A DNA stretch of 64,000 nt from the NCBI RefSeq assembly GCF_015694345.1, contig NZ_JADQDC010000002.1:124001-188000 (forward strand), read 5' to 3'. Each line of letters begins with the position of its first letter. The stretch's first letter is position 1. Below, in pieces: positions 46,060 to 54,720 of this stretch. The position numbers were made by a program, and so were the translations under genes. The notes under the pieces are model-generated. The model saw nothing but the letters and a program-made list of their open reading frames with translations, made no database searches and had not been told where the DNA came from. Source of the stretch: Novosphingobium jiangmenense (GTDB lineage Bacteria > Pseudomonadota > Alphaproteobacteria > Sphingomonadales > Sphingomonadaceae).

Positions 46060-48012
46060 ATGAGCGGCATGGCCCCAAGGGAACTGACACTTCGCGGCGT
46101 GGTATTGGGCGCGATCCTGACGATCGTGTTCACCGCCGCCAACGTCTATCTCGGCCTGCGCATCGGCCTGACCTTTGCCACCTCGATCCCTGCGGCAGTC
46201 ATTTCCATGGCCGTCCTGCGCGCGTTTTCCGGCGCGACGATCCAGGAAAACAACATCGTCCAGACAATCGCGAGTTCGGCAGGTACGCTCTCGGCCATCG
46301 TGTTCGTGCTGCCTGGCCTTGTCATGGTCGGATGGTGGGCAGACTTCCCCTATTGGGAGTCGGTCGCAGTCATCGCCGTCGGCGGCATCCTCGGCGTGAT
46401 GTATTCCGTGCCGCTGCGCCGGGCCCTGGTTACCGGATCGGACTTGCCCTATCCTGAAGGCGTTGCTGCTGCTGAAGTGCTCAAAGTTGGTGCAGGCGTA
46501 GGTGGCGCGGAGGAAAACAAAAAGGGCCTGGCCGCAGTGACCGCAGGCGGCCTGCTCGCCGCACTCTACCCTCTGCTCGCCAAGATGAAACTGGCGGTCG
46601 AGGAAGTGGGCGGCGCATTCAAGGTTGGCGCTGGCGGCTCGATGCTGACCGGCGGACTTTCCCTCGCACTCGTCGGTGTAGGCCATCTCGTTGGTCTCGC
46701 CGTGGGCATTGCCATGCTCGTCGGCATCGTGATCAGCTTCGGCGTTCTGCTTCCGCAGCTCACAGCGGGCGGGGTGCCCTCCGGCACCGAACTCGCCGAC
46801 TTCGTCGGCACGGTTTTCCGCCAGAAGATCCGCTTCATCGGTGCAGGCACGATCGGGGTTGCTGCGATCTGGACCTTGCTGCGCGTGATTGGCCCCATCG
46901 TGAAGGGCGTCACCGCAGCCATCGCCGCCAACCGCGCCCGGAGTGGTGCCGGGATGGGCAGCCTCGACCTCACCGAGCGCGATATTCCGATCGGCATCGT
47001 CGGCGGTACGATTCTGGCCTCCATGATACCGATAGCCCTGCTGTTGGCCGACTTCGCCGCCGGAGGCCCGGTCGCCAACGCCCTCGGCCTCTCGCTCATT
47101 GCCTCTGTCGTCTACGTCCTCGTCGCCGGGATCATCATTGCCTCCGTTTGCGGCTACATGGCGGGGCTTATCGGCGCATCGAACAGCCCGATCTCGGGCG
47201 TCGGCATCCTCGCCGCACTCGGCATCTCGCTCCTCCTCCTCGGCCTGTTCGGTCGAGGGCTGGGCGAGGACGATACCAAGGCGCTGGTCGCCTTCGCTTT
47301 GTTCGTCACATCCATCGTCTTCGGCGTCGCGACGATCTCGAACGACAACCTGCAGGACCTCAAGACCGGCCAGCTTGTCGGCGCCACGCCATGGCGACAG
47401 CAGGTGGCGCTGGTCCTCGGCGTACTGTTCGGTGCCTTGGTCATACCGCCAATTCTCGATCTGCTGAACTCGACATTCGGCTTCCAGGGCGCGCCGGGGG
47501 CAGGGGAGAACGCCCTGTCCGCACCGCAGGCCTCGCTGATCTCAGCCATCGCTCAAGGCGTGCTCGGTGGCAATCTCGACTGGAACCTCGTCGGCCTCGG
47601 CGCAGCAATCGGCGCCGGAGTGATTTTCGTCGATGAAATGCTCAAGCGCACCGGCAACCGTTCGTTGCCGCCGCTCGCCGTCGGCATGGGCATGTACCTG
47701 CCGACCTCGGTGACGATCATGGTGATCGTCGGCGCAGTGCTTGGCCACCTATACAATGGCTGGGCCGCACGCCAGTCCGCACCGGAATTCGCCGAGCGCA
47801 TGGGCGTGCTGACCGCCACCGGCCTGATCGTCGGCGACAGCCTGTTCAACATTGCCTATGCCGCAATCGTTGCTGCAACCGACAATCCCGATGCGCTTGC
47901 CGTCGTCGAGACCTTCCCCGCCGCGCTGCCTTTCGGCGTGATCGCATTCGGCGGCATCATCACCTACGCCTACTGGCGCATGCGGCGTGACAGCGCGGTG
48001 GGCCTAGCCTGA
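46060..48012 (+). CDS. OPT-family oligopeptide transporter
   Basis: The product has 650 residues from the ATG at 46060 (GGAG upstream); an in-frame ATG at 46021 is less likely. It is almost entirely transmembrane, with about 14-16 helices. ELTLRGVVLGAILTIVFTAANVYLGLRIGLTFATSIPAAV is the family N-terminus, and NDNLQDLKTGQLVGATPWRQQ with the later GMYLPTSVTIMVIVGAV are hallmarks. Bacterial OPT proteins import small peptides or metal chelates by proton symport. Substrate unknown. Its 3' end overlaps the convergent small gene by 9 bases. Confidence 0.94.
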   Translation: MSGMAPRELTLRGVVLGAILTIVFTAANVYLGLRIGLTFATSIPAAVISMAVLRAFSGATIQENNIVQTIASSAGTLSAIVFVLPGLVMVGWWADFPYWESVAVIAVGGILGVMYSVPLRRALVTGSDLPYPEGVAAAEVLKVGAGVGGAEENKKGLAAVTAGGLLAALYPLLAKMKLAVEEVGGAFKVGAGGSMLTGGLSLALVGVGHLVGLAVGIAMLVGIVISFGVLLPQLTAGGVPSGTELADFVGTVFRQKIRFIGAGTIGVAAIWTLLRVIGPIVKGVTAAIAANRARSGAGMGSLDLTERDIPIGIVGGTILASMIPIALLLADFAAGGPVANALGLSLIASVVYVLVAGIIIASVCGYMAGLIGASNSPISGVGILAALGISLLLLGLFGRGLGEDDTKALVAFALFVTSIVFGVATISNDNLQDLKTGQLVGATPWRQQVALVLGVLFGALVIPPILDLLNSTFGFQGAPGAGENALSAPQASLISAIAQGVLGGNLDWNLVGLGAAIGAGVIFVDEMLKRTGNRSLPPLAVGMGMYLPTSVTIMVIVGAVLGHLYNGWAARQSAPEFAERMGVLTATGLIVGDSLFNIAYAAIVAATDNPDALAVVETFPAALPFGVIAFGGIITYAYWRMRRDSAVGLA

Positions 48013-48381
48013 GGTCGGGAGGCTGACCGGCCCGGCGTGAACGCAGCGCAGGTTCAACTGCTTGTCGTCTGGCGCCAGCTCGCGCAGGATTTCCTCGCCG
48101 TCCATCTGGAACCGGCGGCCCGCAAACACACCGCTGGTGAACGTCACCTTGTCAGCCAGACGCAGGTACGTGCCGCGCGAGCCATCGGGCGCGACGTAGC
48201 TCGAATCCGGAATAGTCTCGAAACCCAGCTCCGGCCTTGCCACCGGCATGATCGTTGCATCGCCCGGCACTTCGCAGGTCCATCCGCCCTTGATCAGGAC
48301 CATCAGCTTGCCACCCGGCACCGCCTGCGCAGTGCCTGCGAGACCGAGAACTCCAGCGGCGAGAACAACCATGCGCTTCAT
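48004..48381 (-). CDS. Small exported protein of unknown function
   Basis: The product has 125 residues from the ATG at 48381, beginning with the signal peptide MKRMVVLAAGVLGLAGTAQA. The mature part holds two cysteines (GGWTCEVPGD and LNLRCVHAG), a likely disulfide, and small beta-rich segments (GTYLRLADKVTFTSGVFAG). The frame runs open far upstream antisense to efp and the phosphatase gene, but that part is shadow. Family not recognised. Confidence 0.72.
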   Translation of the reverse strand: MKRMVVLAAGVLGLAGTAQAVPGGKLMVLIKGGWTCEVPGDATIMPVARPELGFETIPDSSYVAPDGSRGTYLRLADKVTFTSGVFAGRRFQMDGEEILRELAPDDKQLNLRCVHAGPVSLPTSG

Positions 48382-48489
48382 GCCCTTTGAGCTAGCACGC
48401 CGCCCCCGCATCAGGCAATCGCGCTTGAAGCTTCGCCCCCGAACCGCTAAGGGCCGCGCTTCCCTACTCACGGTAAGGCTCTTTCCATC

Positions 48490-49053
48490 ATGAAGATCAG
48501 CGGCGTGGACATCCGTCCGGGCAATATCCTGGAATACGAAAAGGGCATCTGGAAGGTCGCCAAGACCCAGCATACCCAGCCCGGCAAGGGCGGCGCCTTC
48601 ATGCAGGTCGAGATGAAGAACCTCATCGACGGCCGCAAGACCAACGTCCGCTTCCGCAGCGCCGACACTGTCGAGCGCGTCCGTCTCGACACCAAGGACT
48701 TCCAGTTCCTCTATGCCGAGGGCGAGGACCTGGTGTTCATGGACGTCGAAACCTACGACCAGATCACGCTGCCGTCCGATCTTCTCGGCGATGCCGCAGC
48801 CTTCCTGCAGGATGGCATGACCGTCCTTCTCGAAATGTATGACGAGCGCCCGATCTCGGTTCAGCTGCCCGATCAGGTCGAAGCCACCATCGTCGAAGCC
48901 GACGCCGTGGTGAAGGGGCAAACCGCTTCTTCGAGCTACAAGCCTGCGATCCTCGACAACGGCGTGCGCGTGATGGTTCCGCCGCACATCGAAAGCGGCA
49001 CGCGTATCGTGGTCGACGTTTACGAACGCGCTTACGTCGGCAAGGCGAACTGA
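48490..49053 (+). CDS. efp: Elongation factor P
   Basis: The product has 187 residues, the standard length. EF-P relieves ribosome stalling at polyproline. The tip loop TQPGKGGAF carries Lys33 at the modified position, so it is a lysine-type EF-P (possibly lysylated by EpmA-like enzymes, none of which is in the window) rather than the arginine/rhamnose type. [26 protein letters not shown] is the third OB domain signature. The Pro-rich linker of the bkd E2 in this window is the kind of substrate EF-P helps. Confidence 0.97.
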   Translation: MKISGVDIRPGNILEYEKGIWKVAKTQHTQPGKGGAFMQVEMKNLIDGRKTNVRFRSADTVERVRLDTKDFQFLYAEGEDLVFMDVETYDQITLPSDLLGDAAAFLQDGMTVLLEMYDERPISVQLPDQVEATIVEADAVVKGQTASSSYKPAILDNGVRVMVPPHIESGTRIVVDVYERAYVGKAN

Positions 49054-49056
49054 TCG

Positions 49057-49881
49057 ATGGCAGCCATTTCCGGCCTGATGCGCGTGATGGAGCGCGCGGC
49101 GCGCAAGGCGGGTGGCCGCCTGCGCCGCGACTTCGGCGAAATCGAGCATCTTCAGGTCAGCAAGAAGGGCCCGGCAGACTTCGTCTCGAAGGCTGATCAG
49201 CACGCCGAACGCACGCTGTGGGACGAACTCCGCGCCGCGCGTCCGGGCTGGGGCTTCCTGATGGAAGAAGGCGGCGAGATCGCAGGGGAACCGGGCAAGC
49301 CCCGCTTCATCATCGATCCGCTCGACGGTACCAGCAACTTCCTCCACGGCATCCCGCACTTTGCGATCTCGATCGCGGTGCAGGAACCGACGCTGGACGG
49401 AAAGGGCTGGGGCGAAGTCACCGCCGCGCTGGTCTATCAGCCGATCACCGACGAAAGCTTCTGGGCCGAAAAGTCGCAGGGCGCCTGGCTGCAAGACCGT
49501 CGCCTTCGCGTCTCGGCACGTCGCCATCTCGACGAAGCGCTGATCGCCACCGGCATCCCGTTCTCGGGGCGCGGCGACATGGGCGAATGGATTCGCATCT
49601 ACAGCGAACTCGGCCCGCGTATCGCCGGCATTCGCCGTTTCGGCGTTGCCTCGCTCGACCTCGCATGGGTTGCCGCAGGCCGCTTCGACGGGTTCTGGGA
49701 ATCCGGCCTCTACCCTTGGGATACGGCAGCCGGTTGCCTGCTCGTGCGCGAGGCCGGTGGCTTCGTGTCCGACTACAAGGGCCGTTCGCAGCCGATCTGC
49801 GACGAGACGATCCTCGCCGGCAACGATGCGCTGCACTCGAAGCTCCACAAGCTTCTTGCCGGCGCGCTGCGTAACGCTTGA
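49057..49881 (+). CDS. suhB: Inositol-1-monophosphatase family protein
   Basis: The product has 274 residues, 3 bases after efp. The metal-binding motifs of the family are present: FLMEEGGEI (Glu), IIDPLDGTSNFLHGIPHF (the DPLDGT metal-binding loop) and GLYPWDTAAGCLLVREAGG (WDxAAG). Besides dephosphorylating inositol-1-phosphate, SuhB-type proteins act in rRNA antitermination; which role applies here cannot be told from sequence. Cotranscription with efp is likely. Confidence 0.93.
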   Translation: MAAISGLMRVMERAARKAGGRLRRDFGEIEHLQVSKKGPADFVSKADQHAERTLWDELRAARPGWGFLMEEGGEIAGEPGKPRFIIDPLDGTSNFLHGIPHFAISIAVQEPTLDGKGWGEVTAALVYQPITDESFWAEKSQGAWLQDRRLRVSARRHLDEALIATGIPFSGRGDMGEWIRIYSELGPRIAGIRRFGVASLDLAWVAAGRFDGFWESGLYPWDTAAGCLLVREAGGFVSDYKGRSQPICDETILAGNDALHSKLHKLLAGALRNA

Positions 49882-49906
49882 CCTTTCAGGACGGCGCTGG
49901 CTAAGG
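49878..49906 (+). promoter_or_regulatory. Promoter of tRNA-Leu, overlapping the suhB stop
   Basis: TTGACC (49878-49883), a 17-base spacer and CTAAGG (49901-49906) lie 16 bases before the tRNA. The -35 box overlaps the suhB TGA. Confidence 0.5.
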
Positions 49907-49921
49907 CCGGTGCCGTCCAGT

Positions 49922-50005
49922 GCCCCAGTGGCGGAATGGTAGACGCGAACGACTCAAAATCGTTTGTAGAAATACGTGCCCGTTCGAGTCGGGCCTGGGG
50001 CACCA
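49922..50005 (+). tRNA. tRNA-Leu (CAA)
   Basis: 84 bases with an encoded CCA. The acceptor GCCCCAG pairs with CTGGGGC, the anticodon arm AACGA-CTCAAAA-TCGTT gives CAA, and a short variable arm follows. The T loop is GTTCGAGTC. Confidence 0.96.
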
Positions 50006-50009
50006 TTCC

Positions 50010-50528
50010 CTAGTCGATTTCATCCGAACCTGAGCGCGCCGCAGATTGCGCGGCCAACGCGCTGACCTGTTCGGGCGTCGGCATCACCGGCCCTTGCTCC
50101 ATGCGGCGCTGGCGTTCTTCCTCCAGTTTGCGGAGATAGGCCGCGCGCTGCTCGGGCGTCATTCGGGCCAGCGCCTTCTGGTCGACTTCGATGATGATCT
50201 GGGCAGGCGCCACCGCCATGCCCACCGGGATGACGCTGCTGTTCCCGCTCGCCGCAGCGCCGCCATCCATCGGTGCACCGAAACGACCGGTGTAGCCGCC
50301 GGACCCGCCGGATCTGCGCGAATCCGAACGCTTGTCGACAAGTTTGGCCTTGTTCGTCCGGGCCTTTGCCGCCTGATGCTCGGCATGTTGCTGGCTCTGG
50401 GCCATTGCTTCCTGCGCATCGCCGTTGGCGAAGAGGGCGACCACGGTGGACAGCCCAACCGTGATGACCGCGAAATGGCGGTACATCTTGGGATCGATGC
50501 CCAGAAAGAAACTGTTCGGCGCGGCCAT
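50010..50528 (-). CDS. Single-pass membrane protein of unknown function
   Basis: The product has 172 residues. A short cytoplasmic N-terminus (MAAPNSFFLGIDPKMYR) precedes one hydrophobic helix (HFAVITVGLSTVVALFANG), then a charged, low-complexity exported region: Gln/Ala/Lys-rich, Gly/Ser-rich (RRSGGSGGYTGRFG), a short hydrophobic strand (IIIEVDQKALARMTPEQR) and an acidic end. No domain recognised. It is convergent with tRNA-Leu and divergent from radA. Confidence 0.7.
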   Translation of the reverse strand: MAAPNSFFLGIDPKMYRHFAVITVGLSTVVALFANGDAQEAMAQSQQHAEHQAAKARTNKAKLVDKRSDSRRSGGSGGYTGRFGAPMDGGAAASGNSSVIPVGMAVAPAQIIIEVDQKALARMTPEQRAAYLRKLEEERQRRMEQGPVMPTPEQVSALAAQSAARSGSDEID

Positions 50529-50647
50529 GGCTAAGGTGTTTACCTGATCGCGCGTTAAGGATGATCCCGCAGACCGTGGTTAGCAAACTGCTACCGATAC
50601 GGCGGGAAGCGGCTTGCGTTCCATCTATGTTCTGATAATCGCAAGCC

Positions 50648-52015
50648 ATGGCCAAACCCAAACGTCGCTTCGTCTGCCAGGCCTGTGGCAGCGTCACCAC
50701 CCGCTGGCAGGGCCAATGCGCCGATTGCAGCGAATGGAACACGCTGGCCGAGGAAGCGCCCGAAACGATCTTCTCGGCCAAGCATGATCTCTCCAGTGGC
50801 GGACGACGCGTGGCTTTCGTGCCGCTGGATGCGCCGGTAGCGCTTCCCGTCCGCCGTTCGACGGGAATCGCAGAGTTTGACCGCGCACTTGGGGGCGGGC
50901 TTGTTCCGGGATGTGCCGTGCTGATGGGCGGCGATCCCGGCATCGGCAAGTCCACCTTGCTGCTGCAGGCAGCGGCCAAGGTTGCATCGACTGGCGGAGA
51001 TGCCGTCTATATCAGCGGTGAGGAAGCCTCGGACCAGATACGCCTCAGGGCGGATCGCCTCGGGCTTGGCAAGGCGCCGATCCAGTTGGCGTCTACCACC
51101 TCGGTGCGCGATATCCTGACTACGCTCGGTTCGATGAATCCGCCGTCGCTGCTGGTCATCGACTCGATCCAGACCATGCATTCCGATCAGATCGAAGGCG
51201 CGCCCGGCACCGTGAGCCAGGTCCGCGGCTGCGCGTTCGAGCTGATCCGTTATGCCAAGGAAAACGGCGTCTCGCTCGTTCTGGTCGGCCATGTCACGAA
51301 GGACGGCTCGATTGCCGGGCCCCGCGTGCTCGAACACATGGTCGACGTGGTGATGAGCTTCGAGGGAGAGCGCAGCCACCAGTACCGCATCCTGCGCGCA
51401 ATCAAGAACCGCTTCGGCGCCGTGGACGAGATCGGCGTCTTCGCCATGGCCGGGGCGGGGCTCGAGGAAGTCGGCAATCCATCGATGCTCTTCCTCTCGG
51501 GGCGCGAGGATCAGGTTGCGGGAAGTGCCGTGTTTCCGGCGCTCGAAGGAACGCGACCGGTGCTGGTCGAAATTCAGGCGCTCACCGTCCGTCTCGCCAG
51601 TGGAGCCACGCCCCGCCGCGCCGTGGTCGGATGGGACAGCGGGCGCCTCGCCATGCTGCTTGCCGTCTTGGAAGCACGCTGCGGGCTCAGTTTCTCCACG
51701 GCGGAAGTCTATCTGAATGTCGCCGGTGGCTACCGCCTGACCGACCCTGCGGCCGACCTTGCCGTAGCCGCCGCGCTGATCTCCGCCCTGTCTGACCGAC
51801 CGCTGCCCCAGGCCTCCATCTGGTTCGGTGAGGTGTCTCTGGCAGGGGAAGTCCGGCCGGTGGCGCACACGCCTGTCCGGCTGCGCGAGGCGGCAAAGCT
51901 GGGTTTCCGCCTCGGTTGCGGGCCTGAGGCCGGAGCCGAGAAGGTCGATGGCCTGCGCTATTCCCCGCTCAAGCTGCTGCCAAATCTCATTGACCGCATA
52001 ATGGGCGGCTCATAG
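50648..52015 (+). CDS. radA: RadA (Sms), DNA repair ATPase
   Basis: The product has 455 residues, standard. It has an N-terminal C4 zinc finger (Cys10, 13, 24, 27: FVCQACG...CADCSEW), a RecA-like ATPase with MGGDPGIGKSTLLLQ (Walker A, about 96) and the RadA-specific KNRFG motif (AIKNRFGAVDEIG), and a C-terminal Lon-protease-like domain (about 310-455). It promotes branch migration in recombinational repair. It lies 13 bases before cvpA. Confidence 0.97.
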   Translation: MAKPKRRFVCQACGSVTTRWQGQCADCSEWNTLAEEAPETIFSAKHDLSSGGRRVAFVPLDAPVALPVRRSTGIAEFDRALGGGLVPGCAVLMGGDPGIGKSTLLLQAAAKVASTGGDAVYISGEEASDQIRLRADRLGLGKAPIQLASTTSVRDILTTLGSMNPPSLLVIDSIQTMHSDQIEGAPGTVSQVRGCAFELIRYAKENGVSLVLVGHVTKDGSIAGPRVLEHMVDVVMSFEGERSHQYRILRAIKNRFGAVDEIGVFAMAGAGLEEVGNPSMLFLSGREDQVAGSAVFPALEGTRPVLVEIQALTVRLASGATPRRAVVGWDSGRLAMLLAVLEARCGLSFSTAEVYLNVAGGYRLTDPAADLAVAAALISALSDRPLPQASIWFGEVSLAGEVRPVAHTPVRLREAAKLGFRLGCGPEAGAEKVDGLRYSPLKLLPNLIDRIMGGS

Positions 52016-52028
52016 GTTCCCGCAGGCA

Positions 52029-52583
52029 ATGACCGGTCTTGATTACGTCGTCCTCATCTTCCTTGGCATCGGAGCCGTCGGCGGCTTCATGCGTGGCTTT
52101 ATCGAGGAAGTCCTTTCGCTCGCTTCGTGGTGCCTTGCGCTGCTGGCGGTGCATTACTTCCACGCTCCGTTGACGCTGTGGCTGGCCGGCCACTTGCCGA
52201 CCGAGACCGGGGCAGGGGTTCTGGCCTTCTTCCTGCTGCTGCTGATCCCCTATATCGCCACACGAATGATCGCCCGGCGCATGGGCTCGGCCAGCAGGGG
52301 TTCGGCAATCGGCCCGATTGACCGCGTGCTCGGCTTCGGTTTCGGCGCGGTGAAGGGCTTCATCATCGTCGTTCTGGGGTACTCCCTTGTGGTCTTTGCC
52401 TACGATCTCGTCTGGGGTGAGGATGGGCGGCCGCAGTGGATTGTCGAATCGCGGGCCTACCCCTTCCTCAATGCCGCGAGCGAGGAACTGCTGACTCTCA
52501 TCTCTGAGCGGCGCGAGGCTGCGGCCGATCAGGCTCGCGAAGTGGCCAAGCGCAAGGCTCGCAAGCAGCTCCTGGGCGATTAA
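52029..52583 (+). CDS. cvpA: CvpA-family inner-membrane protein
   Basis: The product has 184 residues. Four hydrophobic helices occur in the first 120 residues (LDYVVLIFLGIGAVGGFMRG, LASWCLALLAVHYF, GAGVLAFFLLLLIPYIATRM, GFGFGAVKGFIIVVLGYSLVV), with GPIDRVLGFGFGAVKGF between them, the family hallmark. A charged cytoplasmic tail ends the chain. CvpA is linked to colicin V production and envelope homeostasis. The radA-cvpA pair is frequent in alphaproteobacteria. Confidence 0.92.
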   Translation: MTGLDYVVLIFLGIGAVGGFMRGFIEEVLSLASWCLALLAVHYFHAPLTLWLAGHLPTETGAGVLAFFLLLLIPYIATRMIARRMGSASRGSAIGPIDRVLGFGFGAVKGFIIVVLGYSLVVFAYDLVWGEDGRPQWIVESRAYPFLNAASEELLTLISERREAAADQAREVAKRKARKQLLGD

Positions 52584-52584
52584 C

Positions 52585-53013
52585 GTGTCCGCACGCGGCC
52601 TCTATACGGCTGAAATTCTGGCGAAAGCGATGGAGCTTGCCAAGTACCCGTGGTCGGGCGAAGCGCCGCTCCATGGGTCAGCACGTTCGCGAAGCTGTGG
52701 CAGCGCGATCGAGCTTTCGATCGAAACGGACCAGACCGAGCGCATTGCGGCGGTGGGCGTTCGCCCCCACGCTTGCGCGGTCGGGCAGGCTGCGGCAGCG
52801 GTCTTTGTCGCCAATGCCATCGGACGTCACAGTCGGGAGATCGCGCTGGCACGGACTGCAATCGCGGAGTGGCTGTCCGGCGCTGGCCCCACGCCAGACT
52901 GGCCGGACATCGAAGTGCTCAGCCCTGCGCTGGCCTATCCTGCCCGTCATGCTGCAATCCTGCTGGCCTGGGATGCCGCGCTCTCTGCGCTTGCCGAACC
53001 TGCCGCTTCCTGA
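52585..53013 (+). CDS. IscU/NifU-N-like protein, possibly degenerate
   Basis: The product has 142 residues from a GTG one base after the cvpA stop. It matches the iron-sulfur scaffold fold: helix YTAEILAKAMELAKYPW, SARSRSCGSAIELSIE (Cys38), VGVRPHACAVGQAAAAVFV (Cys64), and the C-terminal helix PARHAAILLAWDAAL. The third ligand cysteine of IscU, expected in that last helix (RxxCxxLxW), is replaced by Ala, so classical cluster assembly is doubtful. It could serve as a chaperone, a transfer protein, or be unrelated in function. Confidence 0.75.
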   Translation: MSARGLYTAEILAKAMELAKYPWSGEAPLHGSARSRSCGSAIELSIETDQTERIAAVGVRPHACAVGQAAAAVFVANAIGRHSREIALARTAIAEWLSGAGPTPDWPDIEVLSPALAYPARHAAILLAWDAALSALAEPAAS

Positions 53014-53090
53014 CCGATTGCAGGGCTTGCCCCGGGCAACCTCGCTTCGCTAGAGCGTCGGACGAAAGAAAATGACGCGGGGGAATTCGA

Positions 53091-54719
53091 GTGCCAGCTG
53101 AAACCAACCACGGGACTGCCCCGGAGCCGAGCGCGTCCGACATCAGGCTTGTCATTGCCGCAAGTTCGGCCGGCACCGTGTTCGAATGGTACGATTTTTT
53201 CATCTACGGCACGCTCGCTGCGATCATCGGCAAGACCTTCTTCCCGTCAGACAATGCCACGCTGCAACTGTTGCTGGTGTGGGCTGGCTTTGCCGTCGGT
53301 TTCGGCTTCCGTCCCTTGGGCGCAGTTCTCTTCGGCTTTCTGGGCGACAGGCTGGGGCGCAAGTACACGTTCCTGGTCACGGTAACCCTGATGGGCATCG
53401 CGACCGCGGGCGTCGGCCTGATCCCCTCGGCTGACAGCATCGGCCTTGCCGCTCCCGCCATCGTCATTTTCCTGCGGGTTCTTCAAGGACTTGCGCTTGG
53501 TGGTGAATACGGTGGCGCGGCGGTTTACGTTGCCGAGCATGCACCGGGTGGACGGCGCGGCTACTACACCAGCTATATCCAGGCGAGCGTTGTGGGCGGG
53601 TTCGTGCTCAGCCTGGTCGTGGTGCTGACCAGCAAGGGTCTGATGAGCGAGGCGGTGTGGAATTCGTGGGGCTGGCGCGTCCCGTTCCTGGTGAGCCTTG
53701 CACTGCTCGCGGTGTCGCTGTGGATGCGCCTGAAGCTTTCGGAAAGCCCGGTTTTCAAGGCGATGAAGGAGCAGGGCGAGCTTGCCGGCAATCCCTTCGT
53801 CGAAAGCTTCACTTACCCCGGCAACAAGCGCCGTATCTTCATTGCGCTGTTCGGTATCGCGGCCGGTTTGACCGTGATCTGGTATACCGCGATGTTCTCG
53901 AGCCTCGCATTCCTCAAGTCCGCCATGCGCCTGGACGACACCTGGGCCGAGATCATCGTTGGCATTGGCGGCGCGATCGGCATGCTGTTCTATCTGATTT
54001 CAGGAGCTTTATCGGACCGTATCGGCCGCAAGAAGCCCATCGTGATCGGCTATGCCGTGACCCTGCTGCTGCTGTTCCCGACCTTCTGGCTGCTCGGCTC
54101 CGCTGCCAACCCGGAACTTGCTGCCGCAGCCGAACGGAACCCGGTGGTGGTTTCCGGCGCGGACTGCGATTACAGCCCGTTCAAGGGCGAACAGTCCAGC
54201 AACTGCGGCAAACTGCTCTCGGATCTGTCCGCGTCGGGCATTTCCTACTCTCTGAGGCAGACGGGCAACTTCACCGCAACTGTCGGGGGCGAACAGCTAA
54301 CTCTCGCGAACTATCCATGGACCGAGAAGGCCGCAGTGCGGGCCAAGGCGCTCCAGTCGGAGCTCACCGTCCATGGCTATGATTTCGCCAAGGTGAAACC
54401 GTCGCCAGCGCGCCTTGCACTTATCCTCGTCGGACTTCTCCTGCTCATGGCAATGTCGGGCGCGACCTACGGGCCGGTCGCCGCGCTGTTGTCCGAGATG
54501 TTCCCGCCGCGCATCCGCTACAGCTCGATGTCGATCCCCTATCACCTTGGCACCGGGTATTTCGGGGGTTTCCTACCGCTGATTTCCAGCTACATCGTCG
54601 CCCGGACCGGCGATCCCTATTCCGGCCTCTGGTACACCTGGGTCATTGTTCTTGTGGCATTTCTCGTCTCGCTTTGGGGCCTGAAGCCCGGGCTGCCCGC
54701 CGATTTCACGGACGACTGA
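53091..54719 (+). CDS. MFS transporter, metabolite:H+ symporter (MHS) type, with large extracytoplasmic insert
   Basis: The product has 542 residues from the GTG at 53091. TVFEWYDFFIYGTLAAIIGKTFFP, GDRLGRKYTFLVTVTLMG (MFS loop 2-3), RVLQGLALGGEYGGAAVYVAEHAP and SGALSDRIGRKKP are hallmarks of the MHS family (shikimate, citrate, alpha-ketoglutarate and proline/betaine carriers). About 12 helices. Between helices 8 and 9 there is an unusual soluble stretch of roughly 100 residues (about 337-440) with two cysteines (GADCDYSP, SSNCGKL). Substrate unknown. Confidence 0.92.
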   Translation: MPAETNHGTAPEPSASDIRLVIAASSAGTVFEWYDFFIYGTLAAIIGKTFFPSDNATLQLLLVWAGFAVGFGFRPLGAVLFGFLGDRLGRKYTFLVTVTLMGIATAGVGLIPSADSIGLAAPAIVIFLRVLQGLALGGEYGGAAVYVAEHAPGGRRGYYTSYIQASVVGGFVLSLVVVLTSKGLMSEAVWNSWGWRVPFLVSLALLAVSLWMRLKLSESPVFKAMKEQGELAGNPFVESFTYPGNKRRIFIALFGIAAGLTVIWYTAMFSSLAFLKSAMRLDDTWAEIIVGIGGAIGMLFYLISGALSDRIGRKKPIVIGYAVTLLLLFPTFWLLGSAANPELAAAAERNPVVVSGADCDYSPFKGEQSSNCGKLLSDLSASGISYSLRQTGNFTATVGGEQLTLANYPWTEKAAVRAKALQSELTVHGYDFAKVKPSPARLALILVGLLLLMAMSGATYGPVAALLSEMFPPRIRYSSMSIPYHLGTGYFGGFLPLISSYIVARTGDPYSGLWYTWVIVLVAFLVSLWGLKPGLPADFTDD

Positions 54720-54720
54720 C

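Noticed and set aside
48382..49848. 489-codon extension of the small exported gene, antisense to efp and suhB
   Set aside because: Covers two conserved plus-strand genes; the signal peptide starts at 48381.
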